This document shows positions 1-6,278 of a DNA stretch of 7,265 bases, piece by piece. Both the position numbers and the translations under genes were made by a program. The stretch is taken from contig CABQGZ010000171.1 of assembly GCA_902463835.1 (NCBI GenBank), forward strand, positions 1 to 7,265, in the 5' to 3' direction. The DNA comes from an uncultured Lachnospiraceae bacterium (GTDB lineage Bacteria > Bacillota > Clostridia > Lachnospirales > Lachnospiraceae). How positions within the stretch are numbered: position 1 is the first letter of the stretch; each line of letters opens with the position of its first letter. Under the pieces are notes generated by a model. That model saw nothing but the letters and a program-made list of their open reading frames with translations. It had not been told where the DNA came from and did not search any database.

Positions 1-3
1 AAG

Positions 4-43
4 AATAAGTCTGTAAGCTGTTTTTCTTGCTTACAAACTTATT
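4..43. repeat. Near-perfect inverted repeat upstream of the MocR-type gene
   Basis: The left arm AATAAGTCTGTAAGC (4-18) and right arm GCTTACAAACTTATT (29-43) match at 14 of 15 positions (mismatch c11/a36), around a 10-base T-rich centre. The right arm ends four bases before the ribosome binding site of the gene starting at 63. On the plus strand no T run follows, so it is not a terminator for rightward transcription. On the minus strand the window ends before a T run could be seen. By inference it is an autoregulatory or divergent operator for the MocR-type protein, or a leftward terminator of a gene outside the window. The symmetry is plain; the role is not. Confidence 0.6.
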
Positions 44-47
44 ATAC

Positions 48-56
48 GAGGAGGAA
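48..56 (+). promoter_or_regulatory. Ribosome binding site fixing the MocR-type start
   Basis: GAGGAGGAA lies six bases before the ATG at 63. This strong site selects ATG 63 over an in-frame TTG at 27, which sits inside the inverted-repeat region and has no Shine-Dalgarno sequence. Confidence 0.85.
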
Positions 57-62
57 TTTGTA

Positions 63-1553
63 ATGAAAGAATTGACTATTCCTTTAAGGGCAGACAGCCA
101 CGTCCCCTTATATGAGCAAATCTATGAATACATCAAAGGCGAGATCACAAATGCCAGGATTTCCGCCGGTGAGAAGCTGCCGTCCACCCGCCTGCTGGCC
201 GGATATCTTTCGGTGAGCCGCAGTACCGTGATTCTAGCCTACGACCAGCTTTTGTCGGAAGGGTATATAGAGAATGTGCCCCGTAGCGGGTATCTGGTCT
301 GTGATATTGAGACAGTGTTCCCTAAGCTGCCGGAGCCGGCGCCAGGGGCGGGCTGGCGGAAGGGTGCGGCTTCGGAGAATGGCGGATCATTTGCATGGGC
401 AAGTGGATCTTCCCATCAGGAAGAACATACGGGGCAGTCTGGGCTGAGGAGCGAATCTGGAACAGTATATGATTTTTCTCCCTATGCGGTGGAATGGCCG
501 GAATCGTCTATGAATGCCTGGCGAAAAGCCACCAAGGCTATGCTCCAGGAGGAGATGACAGATTTGTTTTGTTCCGGGGAATCTCAGGGGGAGGAAAATT
601 TAAGAGAGGTCATCTGCGAATACCTCCACCAGTCGCGGGGGGTGAACTGTGACAGTTCCCAGGTTGTCATTGGCGCCGGAAATGAATATCTGCTGATGCT
701 GCTGTATCAGGTGATGGAGGGCGAGCGGAGCATTGCCATGGAGAGCCCGACCTATCGACAGGCCTATCAGATTTTCATGAATCTTGGATGGAATGTGGAG
801 CCGGTGCCAATGGATGAAAGCGGCATGCTCCTGCCGCAGCTGCGGGCGAGCGGCGCGGGGCTTGCCTATATCATGCCGTCCCATCAGTTTCCTTTGGGTA
901 GTGTGATGCCTATGAAGCGGCGCATGGAGCTTCTGCAGTGGGCCGGGGAGGAGGAGGGACGCTACATCATCGAGGATGATTATGACAGTGAATTCCGGTA
1001 TAAAGGGAAGCCGATTCCCTCTCTGCAGGGAAGCGATGCCTATGGTCGGGTCATCTATCTGGGCACCTTTTCCAAGAGCATTGCTCCGGCGATCCGTGTC
1101 AGCTATATGGTGCTTCCGCCCAGGCTTCTGGGACTCTATCAGGAACGGTGCGGCTTTTATTCCTCCACGGTATCGCGGATCCCGCAGCAGACACTGTACC
1201 ATTTCCTGAAGGATGGGTATTTTGAGCGCCATTTGAATAAAATGCGGGGAATCTATCGGGCGCGCCATGATGCGCTACTTGGTGCATTGAAGGGAAAAGC
1301 TTTCGTGAAACGGATCTGGGGAGAGAATGCCGGGCTGCATATCCTGGTGGAGCTTGCAGGAGATCAGTCGGAGGAGCAGATCATCCGGGAAGCGATGAAG
1401 CACGGAATCCGTGTGTATGGGCTTGGGGAATACGCTATCCAGGCGAAAACGCAAAATTACGGCGGCAGCGCGGTGCTGCTCCTGGGATATGCTGGGCTGA
1501 CGGAGACGCAGATTGCGCAAGGGGTGCAGAAGCTGAGCGAGTTGATAATTTAA
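63..1553 (+). CDS. MocR/PdxR-family transcriptional regulator (GntR helix-turn-helix plus PLP aminotransferase domain)
   Basis: This is a 496-residue cytoplasmic DNA-binding regulator of the MocR subfamily of GntR proteins. Residues about 10-80 form a GntR winged helix (PLYEQIYEYIKGEI, then LPSTRLLAGYLSVSRSTV and the wing GYIENVPRSGYLV). A flexible Gly/Ser/Glu-rich linker runs about 85-135. Residues about 136-496 form a fold-type I aminotransferase domain, with the PLP-contacting EDDYDSEFRY motif (304-313) and the Schiff-base lysine K338 in GTFSKSIAPAIR. The length is normal for the family. Known relatives sense PLP or amino compounds and control vitamin B6 synthesis (PdxR), GABA use (GabR) or taurine use (TauR). 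Nothing here shows which applies, because the likely divergent target lies left of the window. An inverted repeat (4-43) next to the start is a candidate autoregulatory site. A terminator follows the stop directly, so it is probably transcribed alone. Confidence 0.93.
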   Translation: MKELTIPLRADSHVPLYEQIYEYIKGEITNARISAGEKLPSTRLLAGYLSVSRSTVILAYDQLLSEGYIENVPRSGYLVCDIETVFPKLPEPAPGAGWRKGAASENGGSFAWASGSSHQEEHTGQSGLRSESGTVYDFSPYAVEWPESSMNAWRKATKAMLQEEMTDLFCSGESQGEENLREVICEYLHQSRGVNCDSSQVVIGAGNEYLLMLLYQVMEGERSIAMESPTYRQAYQIFMNLGWNVEPVPMDESGMLLPQLRASGAGLAYIMPSHQFPLGSVMPMKRRMELLQWAGEEEGRYIIEDDYDSEFRYKGKPIPSLQGSDAYGRVIYLGTFSKSIAPAIRVSYMVLPPRLLGLYQERCGFYSSTVSRIPQQTLYHFLKDGYFERHLNKMRGIYRARHDALLGALKGKAFVKRIWGENAGLHILVELAGDQSEEQIIREAMKHGIRVYGLGEYAIQAKTQNYGGSAVLLLGYAGLTETQIAQGVQKLSELII

Positions 1554-1557
1554 TAAA

Positions 1558-1641
1558 AGAGGCGGCAGACTAGTAGTGATGCGATACATTCCAAGAAGAT
1601 GAGGTATCATATCAAGAACAAGGTCTGCCGTCTCTTTTTTT
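1558..1641. terminator. Long rod-like bidirectional terminator
   Basis: AGAGGCGGCAGAC (1558-1570) pairs with GTCTGCCGTCTCT (1623-1635) over 13 bases, with one G-U pair, followed by seven T (1635-1641). The 52-base loop itself folds: TGAT (1577-1580) with ATCA (1611-1614), then GATAC (1583-1587) with GTATC (1604-1608). The result is an extended rod rather than a simple terminator hairpin. On the minus strand the same stem is followed by TCTTTTATTA, so it can also end leftward transcription of the DUF4091 gene, whose stop is about 90 bases away. Position between convergent genes supports the call. The inner pairing is unusual for a terminator. Confidence 0.75.
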
Positions 1642-1728
1642 GCGAAGTTTTCCAACATTTAAACTTGGGTAACAACATACATTTGAATGAAGCTTTGCGG
1701 TAATGAAGGGATAACTTCAATCGAGTTA
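1642..1728. other. Short intergenic stretch between convergent genes
   Basis: AT-rich spacer between the terminator and the stop of the DUF4091 gene. The only structure seen is a weak 6-bp dyad, ATAACT (1711-1716) with AGTTAT (1724-1729), directly after that stop codon and without a T run. No convincing gene or promoter is visible. Confidence 0.5.
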
Positions 1729-3492
1729 TTACTGAGCGCGCAGCTCCTCTATCTTTGCTACCATATGCTCCCTGAGCTGTTCCAAGAACTCGTTGCTCCT
1801 GGGGTAATCGTCAAAGCGCAGATCGCGTTCCGCTGCCGCATCGATCATCGCCACAACCGCATCCCGGCCGATGAGATCTTCCAGGGTGAAGCAGATGTTT
1901 ATATCCTGAATTGCCTCGTAGGTGACTTCCCCGCGGATGGAGGAATACACGCCGTCACGGCTGGGGTAGACGATGAACGGATCCCCGGAGGGATAGGCGT
2001 GATCCCCGGAGGTGGTAAGGTACGGATTGACCGGATACTGTGAGACACAGGCATTATAGTAATTAAAGCCCCAGTGCAAAAAGCCCTTGATGTTGTATTT
2101 GTAGAGCAAAAAGCCCAGGATTCGGATCCGGTAGGAGGGCATGGCCAGAAAGCTGTTGGGGAAGACTTTCTGGGGGCCACAGCAGTAGTAGATCCATTGA
2201 TCTTCAATCTCATGCTCCAGGAATTCATGGATGTGCTCCACGCTGGTAACGGGGCAGGTCACCAGCCCCTTTTCATAAAAATCGTAGTTGGACAGGGCGT
2301 CGAAGGTCTTGCTGCGCCCGATGAGGGGGCGGATGATCTCGGAGGCTGTTCGGTAGGTGTCCAGAGCGTTCAGGCTTGGCTCGTCGGAGATGTGGAAGTA
2401 GGTATGTTCGCTGATGCCCTCCCGCTCCAGCTCCTGGGACAGGGCGGCAAGGTACTGCTTCAGGAAGGAGACGTATTCTTCAGAATCTGCGGCTACATGC
2501 CAGCCGAAAAGATAGTCTTTTTTGCCGTTCTCCGTCACCATGATGTTGGGCGCGCATTTGGCGCCCCACTGGGAGAACAGGTGGGCCATCTCGAAGTAGG
2601 TGATTCCATGCTTTTTACACAAGTCAATAAAGCGCTCGAATTTATCAAAGGAAAATTCGTAGGTGTCCCCCTTCTTTTCAATGTCTACCAGTTGGACGCA
2701 GGGCCTTGTGGTGCCGACGGTGGTGTCTAAGGGCGGCGTGTGGATGGGAACCAGGATCATGTTGATTCCCATATCCGCAGCTGCGGCGATGTATCGGTCG
2801 ATCAGCGCCCAGTGGGCTTCGGAGTAGATGGGCACATTGTGCCATACGGCGATGCAGTCTGCGTAGAACCATCTGGTGTAGATGAGGCGCTGGCGAGGCA
2901 GTACGGCGGGGATTACGGTAAGGTGCATGAGCGCTTCCAGGTCAAGGGTGTGCTCTGCGTCAGGGCCGTTTTCCGAGGTAAGGCGGATCCGGATGTCGTA
3001 GGCGCCCGGCTTGGCGTCGGCGGGAATATCCGCCCGCACCCAGAGCGTGTTTGTATGGGGGAGAAGAACCAGCTTGTTGTTCTGTTCCTCCATGGGAATC
3101 AAAATATCCGGCATGAAGCCTGGTTCCAGGGTAATGTAATCCTCGAAGGCTTTGGAGGGCACGGCAGTATTGGAAACACCGGCGGTCTTGTCCAGGAATC
3201 CGGCGGCAGCCATGGAAGCTTCGGTGGTCATGTTCAGGGCGCTGTCAAGGATTGACGGGTCAGTGACAGGCATGTCCATGACAGCGTCCGCCACATGATA
3301 CAGCTTTATGCAGTCCGCCAGCTCTGATTCCACCGCGACAAGCACATCCATGCGGCGGTCGGTTCTGACGCAGACCTGATAGGAGAGCCGTTCTCCGGCA
3401 AGCACTGATTTTTTGTGTATTTCATCACGGGGAAACGGATCCTGGGAACGCATCTTCTCCAGGGATGAAACTTGTGTGATTTGAAAATTCAT
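1729..3492 (-). CDS. DUF4091 / glycoside hydrolase family 123-like protein
   Basis: The 587-residue product has no signal peptide (MNFQITQVSS) and no membrane segment, so it should be cytoplasmic. Residues about 1-195 look like an N-terminal beta-sandwich, including the LWVRADIPADAKPGAYDIRI strand pair. Residues about 200-515 look like a TIM barrel: YTRWFYADC (205-213), YFHISDEPS (365-373) with the adjacent acids D370 and E371, GFLHWGFNYYN (470-480) and GDPFIVYP (503-510). The tail carries the RGEVTYEAIQDINICFTLEDL motif (520-540) typical of DUF4091. In GH123 beta-N-acetylgalactosaminidases an Asp-Glu pair performs substrate-assisted hydrolysis. By inference this is an exo-acting hexosaminidase-like enzyme on imported glycan fragments, but DUF4091 proteins are mostly uncharacterised and the substrate is unknown. 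The start at 3492 has AAGGAGG (3506-3500) seven bases upstream. The divergent AraC gene is the likely regulator. Confidence 0.88.
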   Translation of the reverse strand: MNFQITQVSSLEKMRSQDPFPRDEIHKKSVLAGERLSYQVCVRTDRRMDVLVAVESELADCIKLYHVADAVMDMPVTDPSILDSALNMTTEASMAAAGFLDKTAGVSNTAVPSKAFEDYITLEPGFMPDILIPMEEQNNKLVLLPHTNTLWVRADIPADAKPGAYDIRIRLTSENGPDAEHTLDLEALMHLTVIPAVLPRQRLIYTRWFYADCIAVWHNVPIYSEAHWALIDRYIAAAADMGINMILVPIHTPPLDTTVGTTRPCVQLVDIEKKGDTYEFSFDKFERFIDLCKKHGITYFEMAHLFSQWGAKCAPNIMVTENGKKDYLFGWHVAADSEEYVSFLKQYLAALSQELEREGISEHTYFHISDEPSLNALDTYRTASEIIRPLIGRSKTFDALSNYDFYEKGLVTCPVTSVEHIHEFLEHEIEDQWIYYCCGPQKVFPNSFLAMPSYRIRILGFLLYKYNIKGFLHWGFNYYNACVSQYPVNPYLTTSGDHAYPSGDPFIVYPSRDGVYSSIRGEVTYEAIQDINICFTLEDLIGRDAVVAMIDAAAERDLRFDDYPRSNEFLEQLREHMVAKIEELRAQ

Positions 3493-3499
3493 AGAGAAT

Positions 3500-3506
3500 C
3501 CTCCTT
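3500..3506 (-). promoter_or_regulatory. Ribosome binding site of the DUF4091 gene
   Basis: AAGGAGG on the minus strand, seven bases before the ATG at 3492-3490. It is close to the anti-Shine-Dalgarno consensus, confirms the start and predicts efficient translation. Confidence 0.85.
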
Positions 3507-3513
3507 AAATAAT

Positions 3514-3541
3514 TTGACTTTTCTTACCATTACTCTATAAT
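3514..3541 (+). promoter_or_regulatory. Sigma-A-type promoter for the AraC regulator gene
   Basis: TTGACT (3514-3519), a 16-base spacer, then a perfect TATAAT (3536-3541). A start site near 3548 would give a leader of about 62 bases before the AraC start codon at 3610. The near-consensus elements suggest substantial basal expression unless it is repressed. Confidence 0.8.
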
Positions 3542-3542
3542 A
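3530..3542 (-). promoter_or_regulatory. Candidate -10 region of the DUF4091 promoter, overlapping the opposite -10
   Basis: On the minus strand TATTAT occupies 3542-3537, sharing five base pairs with the plus-strand TATAAT. A start near 3530 would leave a leader of about 37 bases, which fits the ribosome binding site at 3506-3500. No good -35 lies 16-19 bases upstream (ATCCAT or TATCCA at best). A weak -35 is what one expects where an AraC-type activator supplies the missing contact. This is inference from spacing and composition. Confidence 0.5.
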
Positions 3543-3559
3543 GAAGGTGTCGGAGGACA

Positions 3560-3613
3560 ATGGATAAACAGACAGTAAAAATGGATTTTTTGACAGAGAG
3601 AAGGATATTATGA
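3560..3613 (+). CDS. Possible 17-codon leader peptide upstream of the AraC gene
   Basis: The ATG at 3560 follows GGAGG (3552-3556), although only three bases separate them, which is tight. It opens a 17-codon frame, MDKQTVKMDFLTERRIL, whose TGA (3611-3613) overlaps the AraC start codon in the classic ATGA arrangement. The AraC gene's own Shine-Dalgarno (AAGGA, four bases away) is modest, so translational coupling is plausible. The peptide resembles no attenuator leader I know, having no run of one amino acid. It could equally be a chance frame. Confidence 0.3.
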   Translation: MDKQTVKMDFLTERRIL

Positions 3614-4455
3614 TAACGCAGACGTATTTTCATACAAAGATGGAGTCGGATGCCAACCGGAGGAACGACACGGTTCCGCTTATGGTCAACTGTGTGGGGG
3701 AGGTGTCTGAGACGGAAGCATTTTCCAACCGGTCGGTGCGGCGGGGTTATTATTACATCTATGTTCAGAAGGGGAAAATGGTACTGGGGGAGGACGTGCT
3801 GTTTCCGGGAGATGTGATCGTATTTGCGCCGGGGTACGGGTACCAGTACCGGAGCGAGGGGGAGACAGCTTATCTCTGGGTGCACTACACTGGATATGAG
3901 GCCTGTGCACTGACTAGCTCGGCGCATCTTACCCTGAATGAGAAGACACATATTGGCCTGCACGAGGAGATTGTGGATTGCTTTGAACGGCTGTTCCGGG
4001 AGTTTATGATCCATGACGAAGCGGCGGAAGCGCTTTCGGTCTGTCTGTTGCGAGAGATTCTTGCTCTGACGGGGCGGTATGTGGGGGCGCAGGAGAAGGG
4101 CATCGTCCCCCTGCGCAGTCTGGCGCATATCCATCGCTTTTTTTCAGAAGATATCGATATGGACAGTCTGGCTCGGATGGAGCACATGAGCTGTACGGCC
4201 TTTCGCAGCGCCTTCAAAAAGCATACAGGCGTGTCGCCCAATGAGTACCTTATCACCCAGCGGATCAGCGCCGCCTGTCAACTGCTGGCGCGGACCGATA
4301 AGAGTGTCAGTGCCATCGCGGCGGAGGTGGGGTATGGAGATCAGTATTATTTCAGCAGGATCTTCAAGAAAAAAGTGGGGATGCCGCCGCTGCGATACCG
4401 CAAGAAAAAAGTTGGTGCAACAGCTTGTAAAAGCGGGGAAAATCCGTTATACTAA
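3610..4455 (+). CDS. AraC-family transcriptional regulator next to the DUF4091 gene
   Basis: A 281-residue cytoplasmic regulator with the standard two-part build. Residues about 25-100 form an AraC-type cupin ligand-binding domain (YYYIYVQKGKMVLGEDVLFPGDVIVFAPG, then AYLWVHYTG). Residues about 170-265 form the double helix-turn-helix: the first around MDSLARMEHMSCTAFRSAFKKHTGVSPNEYL, the second with the signature AIAAEVGYGDQYYFSRIFKKKVGMPPLRYR. Such proteins usually bind a sugar or sugar derivative and activate an adjacent carbohydrate gene. Here the gene is divergent from the DUF4091 enzyme with 117 bases between the start codons, so that gene is the probable target. The start at 3610 has a weak AAGGA site and overlaps the stop of a possible leader peptide. 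The last ten codons contain the promoter of the downstream ATPase gene. No terminator separates the two, so read-through is possible. Confidence 0.93.
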   Translation: MITQTYFHTKMESDANRRNDTVPLMVNCVGEVSETEAFSNRSVRRGYYYIYVQKGKMVLGEDVLFPGDVIVFAPGYGYQYRSEGETAYLWVHYTGYEACALTSSAHLTLNEKTHIGLHEEIVDCFERLFREFMIHDEAAEALSVCLLREILALTGRYVGAQEKGIVPLRSLAHIHRFFSEDIDMDSLARMEHMSCTAFRSAFKKHTGVSPNEYLITQRISAACQLLARTDKSVSAIAAEVGYGDQYYFSRIFKKKVGMPPLRYRKKKVGATACKSGENPLY

Positions 4456-4464
4456 TTGCAACAG
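4416..4464 (+). repeat. Direct repeat TGCAACAG flanking the ATPase promoter
   Basis: TGCAACAG occurs at 4416-4423 and 4457-4464, start to start 41 bases apart. One copy is just upstream of the -35 and the other lies at the predicted transcription start. This would suit a looping or paired operator, but an eight-base repeat may be chance. Confidence 0.35.
4425..4453 (+). promoter_or_regulatory. Promoter for the AAA-ATPase/nuclease gene, inside the 3' end of araC
   Basis: TTGTAA (4425-4430), a 17-base spacer and TATACT (4448-4453). The elements and spacing are good, and the -10 abuts the stop codon of the AraC gene. A start near 4460 gives a leader of about 50 bases before ATG 4511. It suggests that the ATPase gene can be expressed independently of araC. 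Confidence 0.65.
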
Positions 4465-4510
4465 ATACTAGAAAGAACGGATTCATTTGGAAAAAGAGGA
4501 TGTGAAGAAC

Positions 4511-6229
4511 ATGGGAAAGATTGTGATACCGATTGGCGAGGAGAATTTTGTGTCATTCCGCGAGAGCGGCGGGTATTATGTGGATAAGACGAAGCTGATT
4601 GTGGAATTACTGCAGGAGCAATTCAAGGTCAATCTGATCACGCGCCCCCGTCGATTTGGCAAGACGCTGGCCATGAGCATGCTGAAGAATTTTTTTGATA
4701 TCCGCAAGGACAGCAGGAAAGTCTTTGAGGGACTTGTCATTGCAGAGTATGAGGATTTGTGCAGGGACTGGATGAACCAGTGGCCGGTACTGTTCATCAG
4801 CTTTAAGGATGTGGCCAATCTTGCGTTTACTACCTCTTACGATCAGTTTTCCTACAATATCTCCAGTCTCTGTGTGGAACATTCATATCTACTGGAAAGC
4901 GACAGAGTGGATGAAAGTGACAGAGAAAGATTTGTACGATTAAGATCCAGAACAGCTACCGAGGCAGAGGTCCGCAACAGCTTGTTCATGCTCACGCGGA
5001 TGATGCACGCGCATTTTGGAAAGCAGGTCATTCTGTTGATTGATGAGTATGACGTGCCGCTGGCGAAAGCCAGCGAATACGGGTATTATCCCCAGATGCT
5101 GGATGTGATTCGCAGTCTGATGAGTACCGCTTTCAAGACAAATGATTGTCTGAAATTTGCCGTGGTGACAGGTTGTCTACGGATTGCACGGGAGAGCATT
5201 TTTACAGGGACGAACCATTTCAAATCCAATTCTGTGGCGGGGGTGAATTATCTGGACTGCTTTGGCTTTACCCAGAAGGAGGTGGAGACGATTCTGGAGA
5301 AATCGGGCTTCTCCTCCAAGGGGGCGGCAGTGAAGGAGTGGTACGACGGCTATCACTTTGGGGTTCATGACATCTACTGCCCCTGGGATGTGCTGAATTA
5401 TGTGAGCGATCTGGCTTCAATTCCGGATATGCAGCCGAAGAATTACTGGAAGGACACCAGCCACAATGATATCATCCGGCGTTTTATCGGCAGGGAAGGC
5501 CTGGAGGTCAATGACAAATTTGAGACCTTGCTGGCCGGCGGATACGTGAAGGTGCGGGTCAGCGAAGAATCCACCTATGATTTCGAGAAGGCTGCGGAGC
5601 AGGATTTCTGGGGAATCCTCTATCACACGGGATACGTGACCCGGGACAGGGATGCGGAAGACAAGGAGACATTGGAGAGCGGAGAATGCTGCCTTCGGAT
5701 ACCTAACCGGGAGGTGCGTACGATCTTTGGGGATACCATTGTGGAGTGGTTTCGGGAGATTATGCCTGTGAAGGCCCGGGAGCGGGAGGAAATGTTTACC
5801 GCCTGGTGGAGCGGGAACGAAGAGACTGTGACGGAAGCGGTGTCAGAGATTTTGAGCGATTCCATCAGCTATTACGACTACAAGGAGGATTATTACCACG
5901 CCTTTGTGGCAGGTTTATTTTCCGGAGCGGGGTACATTGTGAACTCCAATGCAGAAAATGGGCTGGGGAGATCGGATGTTGTGGTGAAGGATCGGAAGAA
6001 CCGGATCGCCATCCTTGTGGAGGCAAAGCATTCCAAAAGCGAGGAGCGGATGGAGGCGGATTGCCGGGAGGCGCTGCAGCAGATCGATCTGAAGCAATAT
6101 GCCAAAAAATTCTTAAAGGGCTATAAGAAGGTGCTCTGCTATGGCGCGGCCTTCTATGAGAAGGAATGTCTGATAAAGAAGGTGGAGTTGCCTGGCATGG
6201 GAGCCGGCAGCGTGTATGAGATTGTGTAG
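4511..6229 (+). CDS. AAA-ATPase_like / PD-(D/E)XK nuclease fusion protein (PF09820 + PF08011 type)
   Basis: From ATG 4511 the product has 572 residues. The N-terminus matches the family opening (IPIGEENFVSFRESGGYYVDKT). The P-loop is the family's degenerate form, RPRRFGKT (45-52), and Walker B is ILLIDEYD (174-181). The conserved block VVTGCLRIARESIFTGTN (218-235) and EWYDGYHFG (276-284) follow. The C-terminus has a PD-(D/E)XK nuclease core: GRSD with D489, then VEAK with E504 and K506, and ALQQI (521-525). Key residues look intact. The family is common and often multicopy in Firmicutes and Bacteroidetes, yet its function is unknown; the fusion implies ATP-dependent action on nucleic acid, perhaps defence or mobile-element related (inference). 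ATG 4511 is preferred over in-frame TTG 4487 and GTG 4502 because it fits the family N-terminus, with AGAGGA 11 bases upstream. The gene has its own promoter and terminator, so it is probably monocistronic. Confidence 0.9.
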   Translation: MGKIVIPIGEENFVSFRESGGYYVDKTKLIVELLQEQFKVNLITRPRRFGKTLAMSMLKNFFDIRKDSRKVFEGLVIAEYEDLCRDWMNQWPVLFISFKDVANLAFTTSYDQFSYNISSLCVEHSYLLESDRVDESDRERFVRLRSRTATEAEVRNSLFMLTRMMHAHFGKQVILLIDEYDVPLAKASEYGYYPQMLDVIRSLMSTAFKTNDCLKFAVVTGCLRIARESIFTGTNHFKSNSVAGVNYLDCFGFTQKEVETILEKSGFSSKGAAVKEWYDGYHFGVHDIYCPWDVLNYVSDLASIPDMQPKNYWKDTSHNDIIRRFIGREGLEVNDKFETLLAGGYVKVRVSEESTYDFEKAAEQDFWGILYHTGYVTRDRDAEDKETLESGECCLRIPNREVRTIFGDTIVEWFREIMPVKAREREEMFTAWWSGNEETVTEAVSEILSDSISYYDYKEDYYHAFVAGLFSGAGYIVNSNAENGLGRSDVVVKDRKNRIAILVEAKHSKSEERMEADCREALQQIDLKQYAKKFLKGYKKVLCYGAAFYEKECLIKKVELPGMGAGSVYEIV

Positions 6230-6247
6230 GAAACGGAAATATTAAGA

Positions 6248-6278
6248 AAAAGCGGCGGGAAGTTTCCCCGCCGCTTTT
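6248..6278. terminator. Bidirectional intrinsic terminator between convergent genes
   Basis: AAAAGCGGCGGG (6248-6259) and CCCGCCGCTTTT (6267-6278) form a perfect 12-bp stem with a 7-base loop, GC-rich at the top. On the plus strand it ends in four T, 18 bases after the ATPase stop. On the minus strand the stem is followed by a better T-rich tract (TTTTTCTTAAT), serving the AraC gene, whose stop codon (6279-6277) lies in the foot of the stem. Confidence 0.9.

Noticed and set aside
27..62. A TTG start at 27 that would extend the MocR-type protein by 12 residues
   Set aside because: There is no ribosome binding site before it and it lies in the loop of the inverted repeat. ATG 63 has GAGGAGG at ideal spacing and begins with the typical family N-terminus.
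600..1268. A 222-codon open frame on the minus strand inside the MocR-type gene
   Set aside because: It lies antisense to a clearly coding aminotransferase domain, has no family-like motif, and is rich in Pro, Arg and His as is typical of reverse-strand frames in GC-biased genes.
2074..3255. Two long plus-strand open frames (2074-2730 and 2740-3255) antisense to the DUF4091 gene
   Set aside because: The opposite strand encodes recognisable DUF4091 motifs throughout. These frames have Gly/Val-rich composition without motifs and arise from the codon bias of the real gene.
3590..3617. A perfect TTGACA (3590-3595) just before the AraC start, as a second promoter
   Set aside because: The better -10-like hexamers (TATTAT, TATGAT) sit only 10-13 bases away, too close, and the 16-base partner (GATAAC) is poor. 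Transcription would begin inside the coding region.
3535..4134. A 199-codon minus-strand frame over the AraC gene and its promoter region
   Set aside because: It overlaps a convincing AraC protein and crosses the divergent promoter. Its translation has no recognisable domain.
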